This document shows positions 24,972-33,996 of a stretch of 64,000 bases of DNA, piece after piece. The notes under the pieces were generated by a model, which saw nothing but the letters and a program-made list of their open reading frames with translations, had not been told where the DNA came from and did not search any database. Made by a program: the position numbers and the translations under genes. The number at the start of each line of letters is the position of its first letter. The stretch's first letter is position 1. Source of the stretch: Pseudomonadaceae bacterium (GTDB taxonomy: Bacteria; Pseudomonadota; Gammaproteobacteria; Pseudomonadales; Pseudomonadaceae); assembly GCA_900766265.1 (NCBI GenBank), contig CAAFUS010000010.1, forward strand, positions 1-64,000, read 5' to 3'.

Positions 24972-26297
24972 ATGAACAACCAATTGCGTCACGCCGTGGA
25001 CAGCGGTTCGATGAACCGCTTCCAATGGACCGCCATCGGCATCTGCATCGTGCTGAACATGATCGATGGCTTCGATGTGCTGGTCATGGCATTCACCGCG
25101 GCCTCGGTATCCGCCGAATGGGACCTCGGCGGCGCGGAAATCGGCATGCTGCTAAGCGCCGGGCTGTTCGGCATGGCCGGAGGCTCGTTGTTCATCGCCC
25201 CCTGGGCCGACCGCTTCGGACGTCGGCCGCTGATCCTGTTCTGCCTCGCCCTGTCCGGCACCAGCATGGTGCTGGCCGCCTACAGCCAGAGCCCCACTCA
25301 ACTGGGCCTGCTGCGCATGCTCACCGGCCTCGGCATCGGCGGCATTCTAGCCAGCAGCAATGTCATCGCCAGCGAATACTCGAACAAGCGCTGGCGCGGC
25401 CTGGCGGTAAGCCTTCAATCGACCGGATATGCGTTGGGCGCAACCTTCGGCGGCATGATCGCGGTCTACCTGCTGGCGCAGTTCGGCTGGCGTTCGGTGT
25501 TCTTGCTCGGCGGTGTGGCGACTCTCGCCGCCATCCCGCTGACTGTCATTTGCCTACCGGAGTCCATCGACTACCTCATCTCCCGACGCCCAGCCAATGC
25601 GCTGGCGCACCTCAACAAGCTGGCCCTGCGCCTCGGACACGCCCCGCTCGACTCGATGCCCATCGCCAGCGACAGTCCGTCCACCGCCAGCGGCACCTTC
25701 AAGCGGCTGTTCGCGCCAGACCTGCTGAGCAGCACGCTGCTGTTGTGGCTCGCGTTTTTCCTGGTGATGTTCGGCTTTTACTTCGTCATGAGCTGGACGC
25801 CAAAACTACTGGTGTCCGCAGGCCTTTCCGCCGAACAGGGCGTCACCGGCGGCGTGCTGCTGAGCGTTGGCGGCATCTTCGGCTCGACCTTGCTCGGCCT
25901 TGCCTCGGCCCGCTTCAAGCTGCACCACATTCTGGCGCTGTTCATGATCGTGACCGCCATCCTGCTGGCCGTCTTCGTCAGCACCACCTCTCACCTGACC
26001 ACCGCCTTCGTCATCGGCGCCCTGACCGGCCTGTTCGCCAACGGTTGCGTCGCCGGGCTATACGCCGCCTCTCCGCTGGTCTACGACGCTTCGGTCAGGG
26101 CCACCGGGGTGGGTTGGGGCATCGGCATCGGGCGCATCGGAGCGATCCTCTCGCCGCTGGTCGCCGGCCACCTGATCGACGCCAACTGGCACCCCAATCA
26201 GCTGTACATCGCCTATGGCGCCGTCTTCGTCGCCGCTGCCTGCGTTGTGCTGATGTTCCGCCTGCCCGCGTCCCGTCCAGCGGTCGCGCTCGGCTGA
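24972..26297 (+). CDS. vanK: MFS aromatic acid transporter (VanK-type, AAHS family)
   Basis: This 12-segment inner-membrane proton symporter of 441 residues shows the aromatic acid:H+ symporter hallmarks. These are the acidic motif NMIDGFDVLVMAF in the first segment (about residues 28-40), the MFS loop GxxADRxGRR form (APWADRFGRRPLILF), and GIGGILASSNVIASEYSNKR in segment 4. The start at 24972 is supported by a GGAG site. Its placement after vanR, with VanR and PcaR-type sites upstream, suggests uptake of vanillate and perhaps protocatechuate. PcaK is the main alternative name. Confidence 0.85.
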   Translation: MNNQLRHAVDSGSMNRFQWTAIGICIVLNMIDGFDVLVMAFTAASVSAEWDLGGAEIGMLLSAGLFGMAGGSLFIAPWADRFGRRPLILFCLALSGTSMVLAAYSQSPTQLGLLRMLTGLGIGGILASSNVIASEYSNKRWRGLAVSLQSTGYALGATFGGMIAVYLLAQFGWRSVFLLGGVATLAAIPLTVICLPESIDYLISRRPANALAHLNKLALRLGHAPLDSMPIASDSPSTASGTFKRLFAPDLLSSTLLLWLAFFLVMFGFYFVMSWTPKLLVSAGLSAEQGVTGGVLLSVGGIFGSTLLGLASARFKLHHILALFMIVTAILLAVFVSTTSHLTTAFVIGALTGLFANGCVAGLYAASPLVYDASVRATGVGWGIGIGRIGAILSPLVAGHLIDANWHPNQLYIAYGAVFVAAACVVLMFRLPASRPAVALG

Positions 26298-26331
26298 GCG
26301 TTCGGGCGCACAATCGGCTGCGTCACCCATC

Positions 26332-26359
26332 GCGCCGGACGCCTGGTCGCGTCCGGCGC
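26332..26359. terminator. Hairpin after the vanK-type gene
   Basis: An 11-bp perfect stem (GCGCCGGACGC / GCGTCCGGCGC) with a 6-base loop lies 34 bases after the transporter stop. It is not followed by T's. Confidence 0.45.
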
Positions 26360-26472
26360 CCTCGAGCTGGCGAGTACCCGCAACGCTCGATTGGCCGTAA
26401 CGGCCAACCGAGCCGCCAAACAGAACGCAATTCATCCCTGCCGTATAACTTTGCACCCGAATGCAATCGCCC

Positions 26473-26991
26473 CTACCTCCGCCCTTGCAGAATCAGCGCC
26501 ATAGCGCAGCGCCCGGGCAGCCCGTTGCCCGCCTCGTCTTCGAGAATCCGTTGCAACCAGTAAGGGGAGTCCCTGGTACCGAGCACGACGAACCCCAGTC
26601 GCTCATAGAACGGCCGGTTCCACGGCACGTCGGAAAACGTCGTCAGCGTCACTCCCGCCAAATCCGTCGCACGAGCCGCTCTGACCACACAGTCAAGTAG
26701 CCGGCGCCCTATACCGTATCCCTGGCACTCGTATCGGACCGAAGCCTCCCAGACGTGCAACCAAGTGCCAAAGCGCTCAGCATTAACGAACCCAACGACT
26801 CCTTGGTTCGAGGCGGTGGCGACCCACGCGTACCCGCCCGCAATGAGCTCAAGGTGGCGTTCGACCGGCTGCACCGCGCCGTCCTTGATCCACTCGAGGC
26901 CTGGGGCTAAAGCGAAGGCTTGCGCTGCATCTCGTTCGATTGCCGGGAGATAGGCCGCGTCAGATTCTCGAGCCTTACGCAAGGAGACCAA
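26473..26991 (-). CDS. GNAT-family N-acetyltransferase
   Basis: This 172-residue protein has the acetyl-CoA-binding GNAT core. ASVRYECQGYGIGRRLLDCVV (about residues 89-109) carries the Q/RxxGxG/A motif, followed by TLTTFSDVPWNRPFYERLGF (about 116-135), typical of the GNAT beta4-alpha4 region. Substrate is unknown; many relatives act on small molecules or protein N-termini. The gene stands alone and marks the start of a less conserved stretch. Confidence 0.85.
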   Translation of the reverse strand: MVSLRKARESDAAYLPAIERDAAQAFALAPGLEWIKDGAVQPVERHLELIAGGYAWVATASNQGVVGFVNAERFGTWLHVWEASVRYECQGYGIGRRLLDCVVRAARATDLAGVTLTTFSDVPWNRPFYERLGFVVLGTRDSPYWLQRILEDEAGNGLPGRCAMALILQGRR

Positions 26992-27298
26992 CTGAGTTGC
27001 ACGTTATGATTCTCTTGCCAAAGCCGGGACGTCGCCCCGTCTGTCTAGGCCAGAAGCAGCCGATTACAGACGCAGCGGCTGCATTCATTGGCCCGCTGCG
27101 GTGGGCAGGTCTCGTTCGTTCATCTGAACGTATGGAGGCATTCTTGGAGCGAGCGTCGTGATCTCCACGCTCACTGACATGTAAATCGTGGCGAAGATCT
27201 GCCGGCAAAGTCCTTCGGCTGGCAGCCGGGAGGCGACTACCGACCGACCTCACCTTGTGGGGGCTCGACTGCAAGCCGACGGCCCCCTGTCAGCGGGA
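26992..27298. other. Intergenic, no gene seen
   Basis: These 307 bases between the GNAT gene and the response regulator contain only short overlapping frames without family sequence, and no repeat or clear terminator was found. Confidence 0.5.
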
Positions 27299-27715
27299 CT
27301 ACCGCTTTGGCTTCGGCACCTGCTCCAAACCCGTTTTCGAAGATTCCCAACGCGTCGTTGCCAGCGCAACAGCAATCTTTTCCTCCAGTTCGTTGTGTGA
27401 AAACGGCTTGTGTAATACGGGACGCACGGCGAACTCCCCCTGGAGTCCGTTAGCGCCGTATCCTGTGCTGAAGAGAAAGGGGATGTTGCGGTCGCGCAGA
27501 ATCTCAGCGACCGGGAAGACGAGCTGTCCGGCCAGATTCACATCCAGCATCGCCAGATCGACCTCTATTGAGCGAGCGACGTCGCACGCCTTGGCGAGCC
27601 GGGCAACGGATGCAACGACCACGCATCCGAGGTCTTCCAGCATCTCCTCGATCAACATGGCGACCGCGCCCTCATCCTCGACGACCAGCACCCTGATCCC
27701 ATCCAAAGGAATCAT
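27299..27715 (-). CDS. Single-domain response regulator
   Basis: This 138-residue receiver domain has no output domain. The acidic pair is in VLVVEDEGAV (residues 9-18), the phosphorylated aspartate is D58 in LAMLDVNLAG, a T/S switch residue is in FLFSTGYG, and the lysine is in VLHKPFSHNEL. It starts three bases after the stop of the HWE kinase gene upstream, so the two form a two-component pair. Stand-alone receivers with HWE kinases often pass the phosphate on or bind a target protein; the output is unknown. Confidence 0.9.
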   Translation of the reverse strand: MIPLDGIRVLVVEDEGAVAMLIEEMLEDLGCVVVASVARLAKACDVARSIEVDLAMLDVNLAGQLVFPVAEILRDRNIPFLFSTGYGANGLQGEFAVRPVLHKPFSHNELEEKIAVALATTRWESSKTGLEQVPKPKR

Positions 27716-27718
27716 TCG

Positions 27719-29886
27719 CTAGTCCGCTCCGATAGCGAACGAGATGCGACAAACAACACCCTCGGGAGGAAACGAGAGCTCAAAGGTTCCGTCCAGATCG
27801 CGCTCAATGCAACGTGCCATCAAACGCAACCCCAGCCCCCGCCGCTTTGGTTCAGCAATCTGCGGCCCGTCATGTTCGCGCCACTCCAACGACAGCAACA
27901 CGCCATCGGCATGCGGCTGCGTGTTCCAGATGACCGAAAGTCTGCCCGTCTCGACCGTCATGGCCCCATGCTTCAGCGCATTGATTGCGAGCTCGTTGAG
28001 CGTCATGGTGAGATTTAGCGCTACGCGAGAGCTGACCTCGATTGCCGTGCCTTCAATGTACACACGGTTGGGCTCATGCCCGAACACGGGCAAGACCACC
28101 TCGTGCACCAACGCATCCAGAGGGGAGTGTCCCCAATGGCGTTTCGTCAGCAGGTCGTGCGCCCTGGACAACCCCAGGAGTCTGGCTTCGAATCGCTGAT
28201 AACCCTCTGCGGCGCTATCGGCATCCCGGGCCGTTTGGCCAGCCAATGACTGGACGGTTGCAAGCGTATTCTTGACGCGATGGTTGAGCTCGTCGATCAA
28301 GGTCTTCTGCCTGTTTTCAGCCCGCTTTCGCTCGGTAATATCCACAAGCATGTTGATGCCACCGATCAGCTTGCCATTGGCATCATGGAGCGGTGTCGGG
28401 TATGGAATGAACGGAATGCGAGTACCGTCAGGACGCTCGGCAATCGCTTCGACTCCCCGAATCGGCCGGCCTTCTTTCAATGCCACCCCCATCGGGCATT
28501 GATCGTGCGGAAGCGGCGTTTCATCGGTGTTCAAGAGACGCCAGGTTACGCACCACATATCGCCCAGCTGGGGTGTCTGCCCAGCGAACTCCACACAAGC
28601 TCGGTTGTAAAAGGTGATACGGCCGTCGGCATCGGTTGTGTACACCGCAGCAGGCAGCGCTTCGAGAATATCCCGCATATGCTGCTCACTTTCCCGGACC
28701 CGCTGCTCCATCCGATGCGCAAGGGTGACATCCTGGATCACGCGCACGCCGTAGCGGAAATTGCCGGAAGCATCCCTTACCGACGAGCTGTGAATGTCGA
28801 GATAGACGGTTTCCCCATCAGGCTTGAAGGCTCGCTTTCGGAGCACGTAATGATCCAACTCGCCAGCAACCTGTCGCGCGTAGAGGGCGGCATCCTGCTC
28901 GACGGCGTCCTCATGGGTATAGTCCAGAAAGGTCATCGCCAGCAGCTGTTCTCGCGTGCGACCCAGCATGTGGCAAATGGCGTCGTTCACTCGTAGCAGA
29001 CGCCCTTGCGAATCGGACTCGGCAATGCCGACTGTAGCCGCCTCATACGTTGCAGAAAGCCGGTCGTCACTCTCTCGCCTCGCTGTTTCAGCTTCGTGAA
29101 CATCGGTTACGTCAATCGTGAAGCAACGGGTATTGAAGAGTTTCCCCTCCTCGAAGCGTGCATTGGATGTGATCAGTACATGCTTGATGTCACCGTTCTT
29201 GGCGCGCAGCCGTGCTGGGTAGGCGTCCAGGCTCTCGCCGCTACCGAGCTTGTGGAGAATGTCGTCGATAACAGGGGCGTCGGCATGGAAATCCGCGATA
29301 CGGCGGCCTATGTATTCCTCTGCCGTATACCCCAACAGGGCGAGCTCGGCCTTGTTGGCACGCAGGATGATCCCCTCACCACTCACGATGTGAAGGCCCA
29401 CCGCACTGTTTTCGAAAAAGTCTTCGAGGTCAGCGCTCTTGCGCACCAGCTCTTGCGCCATGGCATGCTGCGCCGAGACGTCCTGGAAACAATTGATTGC
29501 CCCTTGTATTACGCCGTGCCTGTCTCGAAGTGCACGGATGTTGACCAGAGCCACGAGTCGGGAGCCATCTGGGCGCTCAATCACCACGTTGGCATTTCTT
29601 GCTTCGGTGCCTTGTTCTAGCGCCGTTGCCATCGGGCATTCGTCAGCAGGGAGCGGCGTTCCATCGGGCAAGAAGAGCTGATAGGACCCGCAGAAGCGAT
29701 CTCCATACGCCCAAGCACGGGCACCCTTCCCCACAGCCGGGCCGCTTCGGTGTTGTATTTGACAACCCAGCCCTCGCAGTCGCACAGATAAACGGCGCCC
29801 GGAAAGGCATCAAGCGTGTCTGTGCTCATCGAGATCAGGCTGTCATACTCACTGAGCGCTTCGGGAAGTTCTTGGACACTCGACAT
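27719..29886 (-). pseudogene. Multi-PAS HWE histidine kinase, frameshifted near 29711
   Basis: Reading starts at the ATG at 29886 (MSSVQELPEALSEYDSL), covers the first half of a PAS domain (to WGRVPVLG), then must jump one frame to continue at GDRFCGSYQLFLPDG. Adding one G to the run at 29710-29712 (plus-strand CCC) restores it. The intact protein would have four PAS domains and a C-terminal HWE kinase with ELNHRVKNTLATVQS, the N box MTLNELAINALKHGAM, and the WxE triplet in LEWREHDGP. PAS1 and PAS4 share the loop PLPxDxCPM, suggesting internal duplication. The downstream frame from about 29709 is open to 27719. Sequencing error or true mutation cannot be told apart here. Confidence 0.8.
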
Positions 29887-30438
29887 TACGTGATTCCTGA
29901 TTCTTGCCCTGGATAAAACGCCATCGTAAGCGGCAGCCAAACGCTATGATCGTATGAAGCGGCTCTTAGGCGAAGCGTCGTTCGGACGTGCCGGGCGGTA
30001 AACCATGATGCCGTAACCGTCTGACGCCAGCCTCTTCAGCAAGCCATCAGCACGTGGCATTCAGCGTAGACGCCTAGGCGTAAGCGATAGCGGCCGATTA
30101 TCGCAGCCGGTCGTTTCCTGGATTCTTGGTAGAAGAATGGCGACAGGGAAACATGGGGGCACGGGTTGTGTCGACAATTTGTCCTCGATGACGGCCTTGC
30201 CCGATGACTCAGGACGCCCCGCACGGCACCGGGCGACGCTACGCCAAAGTACGGCGAACGGCTAGAGCCGCCAAATATGACACCGCCTCGACTATTGACG
30301 CTCTGGAAGACGGCGTCGAGGCCAATCCGTCTGCCTCTAGCCCCTCGCAAACCGATGCTCGACAAACTTAATGAATGACCTAACAGCGCTGGCTATCTAA
30401 ACTCCCGGGCGCTTGGCAATTACCTGTCTGGAAAATGC
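29887..30438. other. Intergenic, no gene seen
   Basis: About 550 bases between the divergent kinase genes. Frames of up to 109 codons on the minus strand (30036-30365) lack family sequence and a ribosome site. The promoters of both flanking units must lie here, but none could be picked out with confidence. Confidence 0.5.
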
Positions 30439-31257
30439 ATGGACCTCAAACATCGCAACAACCTGAACGTGATGGGCGAAGGTCCAGCCACGCTGATTTT
30501 CTCCCATGGTTTCGGCTGCGACCAAACCATGTGGCGCTATCTCACAGGGCTTTTCGTGGACCATTTCAGGGTCATCGTGTACGACCTCGTCGGCGCTGGC
30601 CGGTCAGACCTCAGCGCGTATGACTGGACAAAATACGACTCGCTAGACGGATATGCCCAAGACCTTAACGAGATCATTGACCAGTACGCCATCGGACCAG
30701 TGATTCTGGTAGGCCACTCTGTAAGCGCGATGATCGACGTTCTGGCTGACCGGCAAGTACCCGGTCGCATCGCTGCTCATATCATGGTTGGCCCTTCTTC
30801 ATGCTACGTCGACTCCGACGACTACACAGGAGGGTTCACGCTCGAAGACATCCAGTCACTGCTCGACAGCCTGGATGACAACTACCTCGGCTGGTCGAGC
30901 AACATGGCGCCGGTCATCATGGGTGCGCCTGGCCAGCCCGAACTGGGCGCTGAGCTGACCAACAGCTTCTGCCGTACCGACCCGGAGATTGCCAAGCACT
31001 TCGCAAGAGTGACCTTCATGTCGGATAACCGAAAAGACGTTGCTGGCTTGGCTACGCCGACTCTGATCCTCCAATCTACCGACGACCTGATCGCGCCCGT
31101 CGTCGTCGGCGAGTATCTGCGCGACACCATGCCCAACAGCACGCTCGTCCTGGTGGACAATGTCGGGCACTGCCCCCATATGAGCGCGCCGGGCGCCTGC
31201 GCCGATGCGATGGACAGCTTCCTGCTGCCCTGGAAAGGACTACATGCTCCTCGATGA
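30439..31257 (+). CDS. RsbQ-like alpha/beta hydrolase (putative small-molecule receptor)
   Basis: This 272-residue protein resembles Bacillus RsbQ and, more distantly, the plant receptors KAI2/D14. The N-terminal LIFSHGFGCDQTMWRYL, the nucleophile S94 in VGHSVSAM, the acid at D215 or D216 in LQSTDDLIAP and H247 in GHCPHMSAPG form the triad. In Bacillus, RsbQ is needed for the PAS-phosphatase RsbP to sense energy stress. Here it overlaps the next gene, a PAS histidine kinase, by 14 bases, so a receptor-sensor pair is likely. The ligand is unknown. It could also be an ordinary esterase, but the pairing argues against that. Confidence 0.85.
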   Translation: MDLKHRNNLNVMGEGPATLIFSHGFGCDQTMWRYLTGLFVDHFRVIVYDLVGAGRSDLSAYDWTKYDSLDGYAQDLNEIIDQYAIGPVILVGHSVSAMIDVLADRQVPGRIAAHIMVGPSSCYVDSDDYTGGFTLEDIQSLLDSLDDNYLGWSSNMAPVIMGAPGQPELGAELTNSFCRTDPEIAKHFARVTFMSDNRKDVAGLATPTLILQSTDDLIAPVVVGEYLRDTMPNSTLVLVDNVGHCPHMSAPGACADAMDSFLLPWKGLHAPR

Positions 31258-32413
31258 GCCTCCACTGCCCGACCTGCAGGCGCTTTATGAAGAAGCGCCT
31301 TGCGGGTTGGTCGTGACGAAAGAAGACGGGACCATACTGCGCGCCAATTTTACGTTCAGGCAATGGATCGGCTTCAGCGAACATGAGCTTCGCAGCAAGC
31401 GCTTTCAAGATCTGCTCACCATGGGCGGGCGCATCTTTCATCAGACGCACTGGGCGCCACTGATGAAGCTGCAAGGCTCCGTCGCAGAAGTGAAACTCGA
31501 CCTGCAGCATCGTGATCGGCGCAAAGTTACGATGCTGATAAACGGGATCAGGCGCGAGCGGGCCAATGGCGTAGAGCACGAACTTGCGTTATTCACGATA
31601 TACGATCGAGACAAGTACGAAAGAGAGTTACTGAAAGCCCGGAAGCTCGCCGAAGAGCTGCTGCGGCAGAAAACGGCTGCCGAGTCCGACCTCCGTCTGG
31701 CTCAGGCTGAACTGAATAGAGCATTCGAAAAGGCGCAGCAGCGTGCGTCCTTTGCCGAGCAAATGGTCGCCATCGTAAGCCATGACCTGAAGAACCCATT
31801 GACCGCAATCAAAATGGGTGCCGACGTGCTCACCAACGGCGAGCGCACTCCAAGAGAGACCAACGTACTCGGCTACATAGCGCAATCGGCTAACCGCGCG
31901 GAACGTCTGATAGCGGACCTGTTGGACCTCACCCTCGCCCGGGTCGGACGAGGAATCGTCGTCTCTCCTCGTGCCGTGGACTTGCACGATCTTGTCCATC
32001 GAAGCGTCGAGGAATTACGCGTTGCGTTTCCCAAGGCCAAGCTGGTCCACCGGGCTATAGGGACAGGCTCTGCGCACGTGGACGCGGATCGAATGCACCA
32101 GCTCATCGGTAACCTAGTTGGCAACAGCGTGACCTATGGCGACCTTGAACGGCCGATCTCGGTTACTTCAAGGCTGGACGATGACATGGCACACGTATCG
32201 GTACAGAACCATGGGGTTCCCATTGCACCATCGTTAATGACCAAATTGTTCGAGCCGATGATCCGAGGCGCAGATGCCGAAGACGGCGTGCGCAGCGTCG
32301 GTCTTGGGTTGTTCATCGTAAGGGAAATTGCCAAGGCACATGGCGGCCAGGTATCGGTAAGCTCCGATGACAAGGAAGGCACTTTATTCACTGTCGCCTT
32401 TCCGCTCAGTTAA
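31244..32413 (+). CDS. PAS-domain sensor histidine kinase paired with the RsbQ-like protein
   Basis: This soluble kinase of 389 residues has one PAS domain (about 8-125; LYEEAPCGLVVTKEDGTILR and RFQDLLTMGGRIFHQTHWAP), a coiled-coil linker (about 125-170), a HisKA box with H180 in VSHDLKNPLTA, and an ATPase domain (IGNLVGNSVTYG and SVGLGLFIVREIAKAHGG). No transmembrane segment is visible. The start at 31244 has an AAAGGA site and lies inside the RsbQ-like gene. The PAS is of the type found in RsbP-like phosphatases, so the hydrolase probably feeds its signal to it. No response regulator lies adjacent. Confidence 0.88.
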   Translation: MLLDEPPLPDLQALYEEAPCGLVVTKEDGTILRANFTFRQWIGFSEHELRSKRFQDLLTMGGRIFHQTHWAPLMKLQGSVAEVKLDLQHRDRRKVTMLINGIRRERANGVEHELALFTIYDRDKYERELLKARKLAEELLRQKTAAESDLRLAQAELNRAFEKAQQRASFAEQMVAIVSHDLKNPLTAIKMGADVLTNGERTPRETNVLGYIAQSANRAERLIADLLDLTLARVGRGIVVSPRAVDLHDLVHRSVEELRVAFPKAKLVHRAIGTGSAHVDADRMHQLIGNLVGNSVTYGDLERPISVTSRLDDDMAHVSVQNHGVPIAPSLMTKLFEPMIRGADAEDGVRSVGLGLFIVREIAKAHGGQVSVSSDDKEGTLFTVAFPLS

Positions 32414-32552
32414 GCGCCATCGTCCGCACCGCGCTACGAATCCGCTCCGCTCTGTCCAGTTTATCTCCGCACTGTCTTATCGCGCCCAGCTTGACGCGGG
32501 TATGAGCCGGTTGGATTACCACCCGGCTCGCCGGCGAGCGGATAAGAGTCGA

Positions 32553-32610
32553 AAACCCCGCGCCCTGCACCGTCTCGCCGCTTTTCCGTAGCGCCGATGA
32601 TGGATGGGAC
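32553..32610 (+). repeat. Left direct repeat of island (attL-like copy of dusA 5' end)
   Basis: 58 bases match 40016-40073 inside dusA with only two differences. The copy has the dusA codons for SRxFSVAPMMD but no start codon in frame and is followed by unrelated sequence. Direct orientation and a position in front of a block of accessory genes identify it as the attachment-site duplicate. Confidence 0.88.
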
Positions 32611-32640
32611 CTACTTAGACAGTTCTTATAGATTTATCAG

Positions 32641-32656
32641 TCAGTTAGCTAACTGA
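32641..32656. repeat. Perfect 16-base palindrome inside attL
   Basis: TCAGTTAGCTAACTGA lies 30 bases inside the left repeat, in an AT-rich patch. It may be a recombinase or excisionase arm site; no function is shown. Confidence 0.4.
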
Positions 32657-32848
32657 TACTTTTGATTGTAGTAAATTCGTAGCAGCCAACCTCGGCACAG
32701 CCTACGGCGCCACCTCATTTGTCCCACCCCGTCCTATGGTTCTGCGACCGATTGGCAAACGCTCTCCCGCCGCCATAGCGCAGCGCCCGAACACCCTTTC
32801 CGGCCAAAAAGCGGACGTTAGAGAAGAGAGATAGCGCTAATCCCTTTT

Positions 32849-33229
32849 TCACTCGTCAACCGCGGCCTGCCGTTCCAGTTCGCGCTCAAGGCACTGCCAC
32901 TCGTCCCTGAGCAGATGTTCAAGGTAGGCCACACGGAACCGGTCGCGTAGGCGGCGCAACGCAGAAGCACGACGGGCCTCCTCAGCGTTGTCGATGGCTT
33001 CCACAAGCCAGTTGCTGTCGAACGCCGTCCAGATCGGCGGGATGGGTGCCTGCAGGTTCGAGTAGCAAACAGGAGCCACCTGCTCGAAGAACGCCGCCTT
33101 TACCGTAGCCTGGTCAAAGCCCACCAATCGCCGAGCAATGGCGCCATAGTCGACTTCATTGTCAATAAAGGCATCCGAGAGCGCTGACCATAATCGGATG
33201 CGCTCATCGCGTGTCAAAACACGTCCCAC
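32849..33229 (-). CDS. DUF7079-like small protein, candidate immunity protein
   Basis: This 126-residue acidic protein contains the pattern LWSALSDAFIDNEVDYGAIA, then VAPVCYSNL and WTAFDSNWLVEAI. It resembles, from memory, small proteins of the DUF7079 family that are common beside toxin genes. It overlaps the effector-like gene upstream by 16 bases and comes third after PAAR and effector, the usual place for an immunity gene. The role is inferred from position; the family call should be treated as tentative. Confidence 0.55.
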   Translation of the reverse strand: MGRVLTRDERIRLWSALSDAFIDNEVDYGAIARRLVGFDQATVKAAFFEQVAPVCYSNLQAPIPPIWTAFDSNWLVEAIDNAEEARRASALRRLRDRFRVAYLEHLLRDEWQCLERELERQAAVDE

Positions 33230-33996
33230 TTGGAGAATTCCTCTAGCTCGTCATCCAGAGACTCGGCGGCCATGCTGCCTGCAATCCCACCAATCGCACT
33301 ACCTGCCAGCACCACGGCAATGGCACAGAACGGAGCGCCTGGACCGCAAATGAGCGAGACGCCGAGCCCAGCGAGAACACCACCTGCGGCACCTCCGCCG
33401 ATGATCATGCCTTGGCGAGCTGTTTCCTTGACCTTGTTTTCAGCGCTGAGAATTTCATAGGTCGCGAACGCCGCGGTCACCAGAATGCCCACCTTACCCA
33501 TAATGCGCAGGCGATCCGTGCCTTTGGTGAACTTGGCGTTGTCTCGGCCGGAGGATTCGATGACTTCATAGTGAATCTGCTTTTTCTGCTCGGCAGTGAG
33601 TCCTTCGTAGGGCGTGCCGAATTTGCCGGTTGCGTACTTATCGAGTAGTTGTGGCAAGGCCGGTGGCGTTTTCTTGTACTGCTCCGCCTTGGCAAGTCCG
33701 GTGACGGACGTGATTTTGCGGTGCTCTGCCATGATTTTGTTGCGCATCTCGTGACAAAACTCGACACCTGCTTGGCTGCTGATTCGTCCGGCCGCCACGT
33801 CCGCTCTTACCTGGGCAGACATCCGCCTGATGTTAGCGGCATAGCTGGCACGGGTTCCGGCGTCATTGATGGCGTCGAGCGAGAACCTCGTCGCAGCGCC
33901 TTCCATTCCAGCAATGGCCTCGTCGAGCGGCGAACGGGGCAGCGTATGCCCGCTCTGTGTCGTGTATTGCCCTTGAATCGCGATGCTTTCGGTCAT
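33214..33996 (-). CDS. Putative membrane-active T6SS effector (Tse4-like)
   Basis: This 260-residue protein has a helical, charged N-terminal two-thirds (SAQVRADVAAGRISSQAGVE at about residues 59-78; YEVIESSGRDNAKF at about 147-160). Two hydrophobic stretches near the C-terminus follow, at about 169-184 (GKVGILVTAAFATYEI) and 197-245. The second is rich in small residues (GGGAAGGVLAGLG, SAIGGIAGSMA), a glycine-zipper pattern seen in pore-forming T6SS effectors such as Tse4. There is no signal peptide. It starts in a four-base overlap with the PAAR gene and is followed by an immunity-like gene, so export on a PAAR-tipped T6SS spike is the likely route. Confidence 0.6.
   Translation of the reverse strand: MTESIAIQGQYTTQSGHTLPRSPLDEAIAGMEGAATRFSLDAINDAGTRASYAANIRRMSAQVRADVAAGRISSQAGVEFCHEMRNKIMAEHRKITSVTGLAKAEQYKKTPPALPQLLDKYATGKFGTPYEGLTAEQKKQIHYEVIESSGRDNAKFTKGTDRLRIMGKVGILVTAAFATYEILSAENKVKETARQGMIIGGGAAGGVLAGLGVSLICGPGAPFCAIAVVLAGSAIGGIAGSMAAESLDDELEEFSKWDVF

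Larger units (their letters stand above)
32414..32848. other. Left island boundary region, no gene seen
   Basis: This region contains the left copy of the dusA-derived repeat (32553-32610), the palindrome at 32641-32656, an AT-rich patch (32620-32690) and a minus-strand fragment encoding GRCAMAAGE (about 32765-32795). That fragment shares a 19-base identity with the tail of the GNAT gene. No intact gene was found. Confidence 0.6.

Noticed and set aside
26391..26407. Second small hairpin (TTGGCCG-TAA-CGGCCAA) after vanK as a terminator
   Set aside because: The stem is short and there is no T run; the stronger hairpin at 26332-26359 was listed instead.
30036..30365. 109-codon minus-strand frame between the kinase genes
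   Set aside because: No ribosome site, no recognisable motif, odd composition; treated as chance.
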